Below are positions 13,116 to 23,881 of a stretch of 64,000 nt of DNA, piece after piece. A program made the position numbers and the translations under genes. The stretch is from Symbiodinium natans (lineage: Eukaryota > Sar > Dinophyceae > Suessiales > Symbiodiniaceae), in NCBI GenBank assembly GCA_905221605.1, contig CAJNDS010002361.1, positions 404,480-468,479 of the forward strand. Direction: 5' to 3'. Within the stretch, counting starts at the first letter, position 1; each line of letters starts with the position of its first letter. The notes under the pieces are model-generated. The model did no database searches. It had not been told where the DNA came from and worked only from the letters and a program-made list of their open reading frames with translations.

Positions 13116-14003
13116 ATGCGGAACTGGTGCAGTCTTCCAGTGCCTAGGTCACGTGTTGAAAACAGCTTGGGCTTGGCCGAGTTTGGAGATGCCTGGACTG
13201 AGTTTTACAGTACGACTTCCGGCCTGCCAATTGGAAGGGGCTATGACCGTGTCGTTTACGGTGATCATGGCCCATATGTAGAGTTTTCAGCGCATCAGCT
13301 TTGCTGGTCAACCTTCCCTGCCTTTATCGAAAAGCCAGAGATGAGCTTTTTTGATGAGTATTACACAGCAGATGGAGCAACCATGCTGTATGCACAGAAG
13401 CGGACGGTTGTTAACAAGCCAAACCCTCCCAACGGGCCTTGGTCTGCGCAGAACAACAGACCAGAAGGCTACGCGAACTACCTAATAGGGAAGTTCTATC
13501 TTGCTTGTGAGCCAGACATCATCACCGTGAGTCGGCCGAGCACAAAACCCAGGCGAAGGAAGCGAGGCAAAGGAGCAGAAGCAAATCCACTCGAGATCGA
13601 GGGTGGCGAGGGTGGCGAGGGTGTGGAGGGTGTGGAGGGTGTGGAGGGTGTGGAGGGTGTGGAGCTTCACGGTGTGGAGGGTCCTGACGACGCACCTTGT
13701 TTCGCACCTTCAGCAGAGATGTGGCCACAAGACGTTTGGGCCCAGAGCCGAGATTGGCAGCAGTGGCGAAAGGAGGAGTGGGAGTGGCAAGGGGAGGGTC
13801 CGTGGCCAGAGGACTGGTGGGGTGATCTCCAAGTCGATGATGAGGCTTGGAGGTATGCTCGAGTGGGCGACCCGGATGCCTACACGAACGTCCGCGCATG
13901 CGGCCCCCATGTGTCCGCAGAGAGCGCCAGCATGTCTGAAGCTTGGCTTCCAACTGCGCAAGAAAGGCAGCTTTCCATGGCACTGAGAACTTGCCAAGGC
14001 TGA
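13116..14003 (+). CDS. Conserved-looking hypothetical protein with Trp/acidic tail
   Basis: This is the best coding candidate in the window: 295 codons from an ATG, ending in TGA. Residues about 40-137 look like a compact globular domain rich in aromatic and glycine turns (GYDRVVYGDHGPYVEF at 42-57, then FFDEYYTADGATMLYAQKR, then NNRPEGYANY). The flavour is that of widespread uncharacterised algal proteins, but I cannot name a family. A basic linker (KPRRRKRGK) leads into a 9-bp repeat coding GVE about seven times, then a segment near residues 200-248 with ten tryptophans among acidic residues. GTGAGT at 13,527-13,532, just after the compact domain, is a good splice donor, and a pyrimidine-rich AG lies near 13,713. 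The low-complexity tail may therefore be intronic rather than translated. The true 5' end may also lie upstream. Confidence 0.55.
   Translation: MRNWCSLPVPRSRVENSLGLAEFGDAWTEFYSTTSGLPIGRGYDRVVYGDHGPYVEFSAHQLCWSTFPAFIEKPEMSFFDEYYTADGATMLYAQKRTVVNKPNPPNGPWSAQNNRPEGYANYLIGKFYLACEPDIITVSRPSTKPRRRKRGKGAEANPLEIEGGEGGEGVEGVEGVEGVEGVELHGVEGPDDAPCFAPSAEMWPQDVWAQSRDWQQWRKEEWEWQGEGPWPEDWWGDLQVDDEAWRYARVGDPDAYTNVRACGPHVSAESASMSEAWLPTAQERQLSMALRTCQG
13600..13680 (+). repeat. 9-bp GGTGTGGAG minisatellite inside the hypothetical gene
   Basis: GGTGGCGAG occurs twice, then GGTGTGGAG five times in a row, with a further GGTGTGGAG after a short interruption. The period is a multiple of three, so the surrounding frame stays open and encodes Gly-Val-Glu repeats. 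Confidence 0.85.
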
Positions 14004-14479
14004 AGGCATGCAGACTCACACAGTGCTGCAAGTGATGATGCGCTTTTATTTCTGCACTGCCCTGTTGCGTTCATGCTCTGGCAGGGGCTTACTTAGATAG
14101 TTCCATGGAGTAGCTGCCCTCAGATTCGGGCTGGATCACCAATCCAGGCCAGGCTTAGAGAATCTCGTGGCCAAGCACTGTCGCCAGAAGTTCTGCTTTT
14201 TTGTGCTTTGTCCTTGATTCTGCATGTGGTGCAGGTTTCAACCGCCAGCATGTCGCTCAGCGTGGCAGGTGCGGCCCCGGGCTCAATGCCTTGTCATGCT
14301 GTCACCTGTAAAACCCAAAGGGCAACAAATGCGTACATTTTCAAGTTACGCCCCCCAAGAAAGTTTCACCTACACTGTTTGCTATCCAACATCCCAAACC
14401 GCCACACGGCTGTTTTCGCGCTCACTTCGCCTCAATTTGTCTAAGCCGGCGACGGAGCTGTGCCGGAGCTTGTGTGCTT
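14004..14479. other. Spacer, nothing recognised
   Basis: Sequence between the hypothetical gene and the 361-bp tandem repeat. No ORF with a recognisable domain and no RNA gene. Confidence 0.35.
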
Positions 14480-15562
14480 GTGCTTCGAGATGAAGACACG
14501 ATTCTGTGGGTTCTGAGACGGTTGGCAGAAGTTGACAGGCGAGACTGTGCACAGAGCCAGTTCAAACATCGTGCACCTTAGGGCGAGTTTGGCAAAGGTC
14601 CGGCGCGGAAACTGAGATGCGCCATCCAAGCGACCTCATCGCTCTCACGGGAGAACTGATCTCGCTTGACTGACTGAAAATATTAATGCCGGGTTGCCGC
14701 ATGTTGCCGCAAGCATGCCTCAAAAACGTGTTGCCTCACCAACACCACGCGGCGAGGCAGCACTCTACACTTGCAGGGTCGCCAGGTTGATGGTTCCGAA
14801 AGAGAACTAAGACTAAAGGGAAAACGGCTGGAACTTGCTTGTGTTTCGAGATGAAGACACGATTCTGTGGGTTCTGAGAGGGTTGGCAGAAGTTGACAGG
14901 CGAGACTGTGCACAGAGCCAGTTCAAACATCGTGCACCTTAGGGCGAGTTTGGCAAAGGTCCGGCGCGGAAACTGAGATGCGCCATCCAAGCGACCTCAT
15001 CGCTCTCACGGGAGAACTGATCTCGCTTGACTGACTGAAAATATTAATGCCGGGTTGCCGCATGTTGCCGCAAGCATACCTCAAAAACGTGTTGCCTCAC
15101 CAACACCACGCGGCGAGGCAGCACTCTACATTTGCAGGGTCGCCAGGTTGATGGTTCCGAAAGAGAACTAAGACTAAAGGGAAAACGGCTGGAACTTGCT
15201 TGTGTTTCGAGATGAAGACACGATTCTGTGGGTTCTGAGAGGGTTGGCAGAAGTTGACAGGCGAGACTGTGCACAGAGCCAGTTCAAACATCGTGCACCT
15301 TAGGGCGAGTTTGGCAAAGGTCCGGCGCGGAAACTGAGATGCGCCATCCAAGCGACCTCATCGCTCTCACGGGAGAACTGATCTCGCTTGACTGACTGAA
15401 AATATTAATGCCGGGTTGCCGCATGTTGCCGCAAGCATGCCTCAAAAACGTGTTGCCTCACCAACACCACGCGGCGAGGCAGCACTCTACATTTGCAGGG
15501 TCGCCAGGTTGATGGTTCCGAAAGAGAACTAAGACTAAAGGGAAAACGGCTGGAACTTGCTT
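14480..15562. repeat. 361-bp tandem repeat, three copies
   Basis: Landmark GATGAAGACACGATTCTGTG starts at 14,489, 14,850 and 15,211, exactly 361 bp apart, and the array holds almost exactly three units before breaking off near GGAACTTGCTTGCG. The copies differ by only a handful of bases (for example TGAGACGG against TGAGAGGG, and CATGCC against CATACC). Minus-strand ORFs of 76 and 84 codons recur in the copies simply because the DNA is repeated. They have no recognised domain and I do not call them genes. Confidence 0.95.
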
Positions 15563-15907
15563 GCGTGCTGCCTAAATTGGCGTGCTGGCTCGCGGCCGAG
15601 GCAACATTCAAAATTGAGGCAGAAGACAGAACGGCGCAGCATGCATGCCACATTACATATATTCTGATTTGTTTGCAAGTTTTGTTATTGCCAAGTAGGG
15701 GATGACCGCTTAGGCAGTTAGGACCAATCTAGAGGATGAAGAGGCAAGCAGCCTACAGCCGTTGTTTCCAGACTTGCGAGTGCCATTGAACCCGTTGTGT
15801 TTTTGGGCGCACCGCTTGAAAAACGCGCCACCAATCCGGCCAACAGTGCCAAATCATGCTGAAGCGGCCAGACATGCTCTCGGTCCTGGCCCTTCTCCTA
15901 GGAGTGG
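15563..15907. other. Spacer upstream of the C2 fragment
   Basis: No gene recognised. In the frame of the downstream C2 fragment there are stops at 15,860 and 15,899, so any continuation of that protein must be joined by splicing. Confidence 0.4.
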
Positions 15908-16213
15908 GTGCGGCAATGTGCGGCAGGCACAGCATCTCCCAGCCTCCCTCTCACAATTTTCATGGAGCGGGCCGATGGCATCATGAGAGATGCGGACCAG
16001 CCTAGCTGGTTGACAAACAATGCGCCTGATGTGATGGTGAAAGTTTTTGTGGGCGTCGAGGCATGGACCTCTAATGTGTCAGCTTTTACGCCAGTGTGGA
16101 ACGAGCGGCTGTATCTTCCGGGTCTCCCTGGACGTGACGACCGTGACGAATTGCGTTTTGAGGTGTGGGACATCGACCGCACTAGCCCAAACGATTTGTT
16201 GGGCAATGGCTGA
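15908..16213 (+). CDS. C2 domain protein fragment (exon or broken gene)
   Basis: The frame reads as most of a C2 domain, a calcium- and phospholipid-binding beta-sandwich used for membrane targeting. A first strand (LTIFMERADGI, residues 15-25) precedes a loop with Asp28 and Asp30, then a strand MVKVFVG (43-49), the hallmark TPVWNERLYLP (61-71), and ELRFEVWDIDRTSPNDLLG (81-99) with the acidic DxD...ND loop that normally ligates calcium. The frame begins without an ATG (first in-frame ATG at 15,962), and AG dinucleotides at 15,925-15,926 and 15,931-15,932 are possible splice acceptors. It stops at the GNG that should lead into the last strands; another frame continues plausibly (CHLP..., then VKGSSIITLYLY, to 16,328). 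It is therefore an exon with missed splicing, a frameshifted pseudogene, or a sequencing error. The C2 assignment is firm; integrity is not. Confidence 0.6.
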   Translation: MRQCAAGTASPSLPLTIFMERADGIMRDADQPSWLTNNAPDVMVKVFVGVEAWTSNVSAFTPVWNERLYLPGLPGRDDRDELRFEVWDIDRTSPNDLLGNG

Positions 16214-17704
16214 GTGCCACCTTCCACCTCGTAGCGCACGACAATGGTGCTGTGGTGGGGTGGTGGATGGCCGCGTCAAAGGAAGTTCAATTATAACACT
16301 GTATCTCTACAAACATCTACTTCTCTAGTCATTGAGGAGTTAAACCTAGAGGGACCCGTCGATTCCATCGACAACATCTCCGTTTCCTGAGTTGAAAAAT
16401 GTACACAGGTGTCGTAAATGGCAAAATATTGGGGCCCAGGGGAACCGACGCTCGCATCAGACGCCAATCTATTTGGTAGCCAATCTATTTGGTAGGAGCC
16501 TTAGTGAATGTTATAACTTGAAGGCGTGCCAAAGTGAAGAAAGTTACGCCGATGGATATTTGGGATATCTTTACGCCTTATCAATGGCGCCCAGCGTGGA
16601 TCTTCACCTCCTGAAGAATGTATCAGATACGTATTCCATCATCAGCACCTACCTTTAAGCCCTCAAAACATCAATACAGAGCCTATATGATTATCCAAGG
16701 TAGGAAGAAGTTCGAGGTCTACCGAAGTCTAGATGAAATACAATCACCTTTGGCAAAGGATTTCTGCCAGCTGCCACAACGGCATAAGAATCTTCTCCTC
16801 CCAAAGAATGTCAGTTCATGAATAGATAAGTGAAATCCAGGAACCCGAAGTAACGCGAACAATAACATAAATGTCGCGCTCTCCAAGACAGACCGCCGTG
16901 CTTAAAAGCCCACCACCTCCACCAATTTTATGGGGTATCCCAGAAAGACGAAAAGGCATCGCACGAAACAGAACAGCTCGATAGAGAAGGATGATCTAAT
17001 TTACTCCAAGGAATATCGTATTATGGCGGTATATATATGCAGAAGAAAGACGTGCTCTCCATATAGACATGGGGTTACAAACCAAGCGCTCGAGAGCGGG
17101 GTTTAACAGAACTTCAAAAAACAGACCAATCAGAATTATTCTTTCTCTCCTTCCCTTCAAGGCATTTTTTTCAAGCAAATCATATTTTAAGCAAAAAAGC
17201 GAAACCTTCGAGTGCGGCGCATCATTAATACTCCCAATCTCGGATACGATATCTTAATGTGACGGACTAAGTCTCAATCCCAATCATCCTAAATATATAC
17301 TCAAAGCTCCCGCCTCGACCCAATGGAAGGTACCGCACGCTCTGAAGACAATCATAACATTCTCGGCTTCAAGAATGGCAAAACTCAGACTAATTTTAGA
17401 ATCGGCTCTTTCAGAGCGTCGAGTCGTAGAAAATGCTCAATAAATAAGTTATGAAAAAAGCAGAATCAAGTTTCATCGTAGTATCTCCAATCCTCATTTT
17501 AGAGAACTATAGATAGATAATTTTCTGTAGAATACAAACATGTAAAAGACTCTCCTCTTTTCAAAGATTTTCTTTGGAGTACATATACTCGACAGATTCG
17601 TGTTATCGACCAAAATTTAAGTTGAAGGCAAAACTTCATCGTAACAGGCCTATATGACATATCCTCAATATAAGCCTTTCCTATAACTATAATCATCCAT
17701 TTCT
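16214..17704. other. AT-rich stretch without gene; possible C2 tail at its start
   Basis: The first ~115 bp in frame 0 may encode the last strands of the C2 domain. From about 16,330 onward composition shifts clearly to AT-rich. A 16-bp unit GCCAATCTATTTGGTA occurs twice in tandem near 16,462-16,494. No ORF above ~90 codons and no recognised gene; the base composition differs from both flanks. Confidence 0.45.
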
Positions 17705-18020
17705 CCCGTAAAACCCCCGAAACCCCTTACCCCTCAAAAAAAAACCTAAAACCCCAACAAACCCTGAACTCTAAACCCAAAAAACCCTAAACCCCTCAAA
17801 CCTAAACCCTAAATTTTCCGACCCTAAACCCTAAAGACCCTATGATAAACCCTAAACCCTCGAACCCCTAAACAACGCCCTGACCCCCCCTCCCCCCCCC
17901 TTTACACCCCCCCTTACACCCTCCCTTACACCGCCCCTTACACCCTACACCCCCCTTACACCCCCCTTCGCACCTTCCTTACACGACCCTGACACCCCCG
18001 TTTGCACGCCCCTTACCCCC
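17705..18020. repeat. Degenerate CCCTAAA run grading into CCCTTACACC repeats
   Basis: About twenty imperfect CCCTAAA heptamers (17,705-17,880) pass into a C-rich run of CCCTTACAC-type units (17,890-18,015). Minus-strand Gly/Val-rich ORFs are artefacts of this repeat. Confidence 0.8.
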
Positions 18021-19210
18021 CCCCCCCCACGCACCCCGCATCTCATTGTCGTCCAAGGACGAGTTAGGGTTGAAACGAGTGAGGTAAAAAGTCTGGTCGG
18101 GAGATACCGAAACTTTTCGGGAATTTGGGCTCCGGAAAATTCCAAAAATTTCCATGAGTTTTCGGGAATAGTCCTTAAAATTCCTGGGAATTTTCGGGAA
18201 TCCTGTGTAAGGCACCTACAAGCAGCCAAAAGGAACAGAAAAAGACAGGGGGCATACGACAGGGCTGCCGCAGAGCGAAAAACGCGGCCGAGCCCGTAGC
18301 CTATAATGGGGCTATCTTATTCGATCTATTCTTAAGAATATCTCATAATGGCTATGGATTTGGCCACCTTATTTTTATAATAAGCCTTCTTCTACCTGGT
18401 TACTTCATTCGTTTTATCATTGTTTTTATCATTATCATATGAAGGATCGATGAATATTGAAATGGATTTGGATTGGAATATTGACTTTTCGGTGAAACAA
18501 AACCATGGAGAATAAAGTGTTCTCAAAAGAAAGATACCCATCGCCCGCCCACCCACCCACCCACCCACCCGCCCATTTACCCCATCGAGGACCCCCCCTC
18601 GAGCCTGATCCTCATTGCCTTCAAGCAGCTATTTCTTCCAATCCATCTTGGAGGCACCTTTGGCCATCATGAACGGGACAACTATGTATACTTTCTACCT
18701 CAGACACCTCTCTGACTTTCAACGTTTCTCTACAGCCAAGCCTTGCAGCCTTGCACTTTGAGGTAAATGCATATTTGGCGAAGGCCTCTGATCAGGTATC
18801 AGGAACCTCAACCATCATGCAGAAGTAGCTGAGTGTACATCATCGCCGCGTACATACGGCCTGCTCAAGCTTTTCGCATACCATGTATACACGATCTGAT
18901 ATTCTCTAGCGCCTCATCTCGTGCGTTTGATGCCACTCAGTATACGGTGCCAGTGCGCATGTCTGAACCCCCAAATCATCCTAGCGCGTAAAGTTGCAAA
19001 GCATAGTGAGTCGTCCAAACCCGACAACAGTAACATCTGATTGTAGTGACAGATCACTCGGTGGTCCACTCCATGCCCCATCCAGCCAGCTCGCAGCGGT
19101 ACCTTGGTTTAAGTATGAAGCCCATATAAGCCCATGAAGCCCCTTGAAGCTGTGAAGTTGCGATTTGGGGCTCAGTGGAGTCAGAGTCTTGGGAGACTTT
19201 GGGATGACAG
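18021..19210. other. Intergenic with small repeats
   Basis: Near 18,105-18,200 a short stretch repeats TTTTCGGGAAT three times with AAAATTCC variants in opposite orientation. A (CCCA)n run occupies about 18,546-18,572. No gene recognised. Confidence 0.4.
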
Positions 19211-22200
19211 CTTCATCTTATCTCCACCGTCAAGCAACCCGCGACAGGCCCATGGCACAAGCCTCCCCATAGTGAAGCAACCCCCTGCCAAGCCCAGCTT
19301 TTAGCCTCACAATGCTCCCCGCAACCAGCCATTGGCTTGCACATGTTCAACCTTCTCTGGTCAAACTCCACGGACTTATAGGGCTGAGGCAGGACGGTTG
19401 GTCTGGGGAGAGGGGATTTGGGCGGGGAGGGGGGAGACAGTGGGGTGGGGGGGCGGCAAGCAAACAGAAAGGAGGGAAAAGGGTGAGAAGGAGGAGGGCG
19501 GTGACAGTTCATAGACAAAGTCAAGTCCACAGCTCATAGCAGTAGCCCCATGTTCCTGGCGCACCGTCCGCGCTAGCCGGGTACCCATTCTAGGCCAAAA
19601 ATGCTGTGCATGGCCGCGGGCCCTGGGAGGAGGATCAGGGCGTGGGTACTTGAGAATTCTCCTGAGGCCCGGGGCCTCGGCGCATAAATTCAGCTCGGCA
19701 ACTTTGACTCCTTATCCCAAAAACCACAATCCAGGTGCTCGCGCACTCTCCGTTGCTTCCGCTGGGATTCGGTGAGACACATCGAGGTCTTCATGCGAAA
19801 GAGGCACCGATTCAGCTTCGGTCTTCACTCTTTGCGCCTGGTTCTTGCTGCGGGCTTTCGGCTGCGAGGTTCAGGCTTCTCCGAATTATAAATCTATACT
19901 TGTAGGATCCGGTTTCCTCACTCAGCACAGCTTGCTACTTGCGGAATCGTGGATCATCCTTCTTCGGATTCATCGTGGGCGCCACTCGTCTTCAGTTGAG
20001 GAGGTTGGGGTTGAGGGTTTCGCGTCGCAGAAGCGGCCGCCCTGGTCAGCTCAACAGCCATGCGTTAATATGATCTGTTTTTTTCGTGGCTACGCCCTAA
20101 ATCAGCCTTAGCCCTATAGTGCAGGCCTACCATCGGAGCTACTGCCAACGAGCACGTTTTAAACGACCATATAACATTATATGAAATTGTAAGGAACGAA
20201 GAGACGCACGAATTCAACTGTAAAATTTGGGCTTTTCTCACTTCGTTCTTTCGCTTATTATGTCACTTCGTTCGTAAACTCGCGTGTAAAACTAATTCGC
20301 TTTTTCTCTTCGTAATTTCTCCTTTCTCTCTCTCCCCTTAATACTTACAATGTGTGCTCTCTGTACATTCACGCACTAGTTTGTAATGAACGAGCACACA
20401 GTATAATATTAATGGAGAGAACAGTGAATAATAACCGAGACTTGAACCAGGAAGAAGCTAAGGTGAATCATTGACTTCGCGATGGTAGGTGTGAAAACGC
20501 ACCTGCCAATGTTCGTGAGGTTTAGCCAGCTGTAGACTGTCCTTGCTTGTGTATAATGTTGTATACTCACGAGAGTTCTCATGCTTCGCTTGCAGCACCT
20601 TGACTTGAGTCAAAATCTCATGCCCAACGAGATCCTAAAGTCCCTCAAGGCCCTAAACGCCAATGTCCAATGACTGGCTCCTCGGCAGGCTTCATATCGG
20701 CCCAGCGATGCCTATCATGTCTTCCGCGATACAGGCTTGGCATTTTGGGTTGAACTGAAATGATGGGCCCTGAAAGCGGTTTGTGTTCAGAGCCTCTTCC
20801 TGTGGTTCGGGGTTGCATGGCACTTTGGGTTCATCGAGTCTCTTTTGCGATGCCAGATGTGACCTGGACACACCCCCCAAACAACGTTCGAAAAACTCCG
20901 GTCACCCCGGAATGGGGTGAAGTTGGGGGAGATCTTGGGGGGACCAACCGGGATCTAAGTTGAGATACCCAACCGCCGTACTAACAACGGTTTCAGGGTC
21001 CCTATCACAATACTCTGAGCTGAGTAGAGCCGTGAAATTACTGATGTTGTGTGTTCAGGACGTCGACCTCTCCGCCATAAGCCCATTCAGGGTATGATGG
21101 AACCTGGGTTTTGGAACCCTTCTCTCTCGCCTGCCGAGGCTGACGCCGTCTGGGCCATGTCGAGATAGCAGAGTTTCAGACTGTATGAGACACCCGCAAG
21201 GGCATCTTGTGGCCCATCTCAGAGACTTAAGCGGCTTAAGTCACCCAGTGCAGTGACCTTCCCAAACCACTGCAGCCAAGCAGTGTACAAGGGATTCAAG
21301 GGATCGTAGTTGGAAGACACGCTGTGACGGTATAGAGTGCAAAGGCAGTCAACAGTGTCAACAGCCAAGAATATGTGTTGCAGGTTTCAGAACCATATCC
21401 CTTGCAACATCGAAAACGCAAAGCCTCATGAAGGCGAAGGTCCAGAAGCGGAACTGCGTCGTTTCGTCCAGTAGGGGATTGGCATGGGGACGGGCTCTTG
21501 GACTGCACCCTCCCCCAAAGATCCGTGCAGGATTGGGCTTCTGGCCAGATCCGCCGCAACCGTGAAGCCAGCAGTGGCTGGCTTGACTTCCCCGCACCTT
21601 GCACGGAGTCTCGTGATGCAAACGCAAACTTCAGGGTCACGGGTGAAACTCTGGGCGACAGTCCGAGAAGTCCGCTCGATGGCTGTCAAGCCAGCGGAGC
21701 AGCTTTGGGAGTCTACCAACAAGGCTCGCAAAATGCATGTTGTTTTGCCCTCTGTTGCTCCTTTGGTGAAGCGCCGAGGCTTTCCAAACCCCAAAGCCAG
21801 CTGGATGTGATTCGGCGGACAGTGACAGGCACCCCGGCCATGGAGCTGCCAAGCCAAGTCCATCAGACCGATACCTACCTTTCAGGTTTACTTTTTGTTG
21901 GCGGGTCGAGCACTTATGGGCGGTTCAGGCCTGTTCCACTTTCCTCGTGAATTCTTGGAATGTGGTATCCCGAAGAGTACAGAGCTTCACCGAGGGTCGC
22001 AGGCAGGTTTGGGACTTCCGAGGTCTTGAGAGGGAAGGGAACGTAGCACAGTAGGCCCGCGGAGCAAGCTGGCTGTTACAGCTCTGTCCGCCGGTGGAGA
22101 TCAAGGGCTCGTTGAAGTCAAGCCAACAACTCCGCCTAGTGTCAGCAGCTCTTCTGAGACTACTCTTCAGGGTTTATAGGGTTTAGGGTTGACGCAGGCA

Positions 22201-22889
22201 GCATGCCTGAGGAATGGGAAGCCTTCCAAGCTGTGCTGCGTAGATTCACGCTTTCATTAAGATCCCGTCTTGAGCAGCGGGCACATTTTCATCTGCCTTC
22301 TGCCGCTGGACTGTTGCAATTGCGCTGTATTGGAGCCAGCCATGAAGACAAGGTGCCAAGTCATTCAGGGACGCCAGCGATTAAGGGCTTTGTATGTGGA
22401 TGCATCGTGCAAGTTTGTTGCTTAATTTCGTTCCCCTCTACCGAGCCCTTCTTCTAGCGCGACCAGCAAAGTCCGATACGGGTGCCCCTTGAGCACGGCG
22501 CCAGACGAGGGTCTCGTGGTTCTTCACAGAATCATATGGGCCGATACCAACTCGATGCACTCTGCCTGAAAAATGTCGTGCCACCTGCTGCAGGTGGTCA
22601 CTTTGCCAGGCAACAATTGCATGGAACATGCGCCTGAACTCCAGGCCCTTCTGCGCTCGCTCATCTGACTCTGTCTAACGGCTGCAGTCTGGGAAAAGCA
22701 CGGGGCAGCTTGAGAATTCCGGGCCTCCGTGGTGGGCTGTTGTGTGCCAACGCGTCACCAACGAGTCCAACACTGCAGCGTTGCAGAAGCACGGTGTAGG
22801 TGCCAATGCTTGAGGGCAGCGCACACAGGCAATGTGGTCAAGACCTCCACCAGAAAGAAGTTTGCAGCTCTCACATCAGAAGTTATCTA
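19211..22889. other. Intergenic, no recognised gene
   Basis: Numerous 60-150 codon ORFs overlap on both strands (for example around 21,426-21,950), none with a recognisable motif or an advantage over its antisense partner. A local AT-rich patch at ~20,160-20,420 has repeated CTTCGTTC. A single TTTAGGG-type motif lies near 22,177. No RNA gene seen. Confidence 0.4.
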
Positions 22890-23881
22890 ATCCCCCTTTT
22901 TTGCTACGCGACATGAGGGGGGGACGTTCCCAAGTGCAACATTGCAGTCCGCCTTCTGGCAGCGGTGGAGCTTCAAGGTCTGAAGTTGCAGGTTTGTCGT
23001 TTCCGTTGTTCCCGCAGAAGGTGAAGATATTTGGTCTGCCATTAGGAAATTTAGGAAGCGCACTAGCCGCGAAACAACAATCTCCTTTCATGTGTTCTTC
23101 TTCCTTGGCTTCTAGGCCTCATCAAAAATCCTGAGGCCAATGGCGAGCTGGTCCCGTTTCGATCCTCTTCGAGGGCTGCAGCTATAGCCTAGCAGTCTAC
23201 CAAGGCCAAGGCTGTCCGACAGCAGCCCAGAAAAGAAGACCTCGGGAAACTAGCGGCTGTTTGTGAGCGGGGCTCCTGACGCCATCCCACTCCCGAAACC
23301 CTCCCAATATCACGTGCCTCGGCAGGCAGGATGCTTTTTTGCTGTGGGTTGCCCATCATCTCAAACATCCAAGAACTCCATTAATGCTGACTGCTTGTGG
23401 TCTCTTCAACGTGGGGCCACAAGCAACCCTGTGCGTAAGAGCACCTTTCCGCCCCACGTCCCTGTTCATGTGCATCAGAGCATGCGGTGCATTGTGGTCA
23501 CCCCAATCTTAATCTTGCCTCCGACTGGATACCTGTCATGCTGCCTTCTCGGGGGCTAGGTCGCACGCACACAAGAGGAGCTTGGAATACGCAGTGCTTG
23601 CCGGACATGCTCCAGAACTACTGTCTGCTGGGGCAGACGGGTGGGGGGGGACGTTGAATCTGCAATGTTGCAGGTGGGCCTCATTTGAAGGCAAGACGGG
23701 CCCCTTCGCAAGCTCAGAGGTCCTGCAAGCCATGTCTAAGCTTGTCCGAGTCGGTGTAAGACCGAGCAAAGCCTGAGCAAGAGAGCACTCGTGCCAGAGC
23801 ACGCAGAGTGACTCGATGCAAGAGGCTAAATCCTGCAATGTTGCAGGTTCGAACATCCCCCCCTCACATACAGAGGGGGAT
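22890..23881. mobile_element. Inverted-terminal-repeat element, copy 1 (992 bp)
   Basis: The left terminus starts ATCCCCC, then TGAGGGGGGGACGTTC, then TGCAACATTGCAG. The right terminus is its inverted counterpart: CTGCAATGTTGCAGG, TTCGAAC, ATCCCCCCCTCA, then GGGGGAT. Each end is itself a foldback: AACATCCCCC (23,852-23,861) pairs perfectly with GGGGGATGTT (23,875-23,884). The interior is non-coding and nearly identical to the element at 25,751-26,630. This copy carries an extra ~173 bp between two CTGCAATGTTGCAGG motifs (23,660 and 23,833), which the other copy lacks. It looks like a non-autonomous DNA transposon. No clear target-site duplication. Confidence 0.7.

Noticed and set aside
14683-15351. 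Recurring 76- and 84-codon minus-strand ORFs in the 361-bp repeat
   Set aside because: Recurrence follows from DNA repetition; the first copy has a different frame and no domain is recognisable.
18286-18310. Possible dinoflagellate spliced-leader relic (CCGTAGCC)
   Set aside because: Only CCCGTAGCC matches; the following TATAATGG does not continue the ATTTTGGCTCAAG part. No other relic was seen on either strand.
23840-23862. GGTTCGAAC as a tRNA B-box
   Set aside because: No A-box or cloverleaf around it; it belongs to the inverted terminus of the mobile element and recurs at 26,598.
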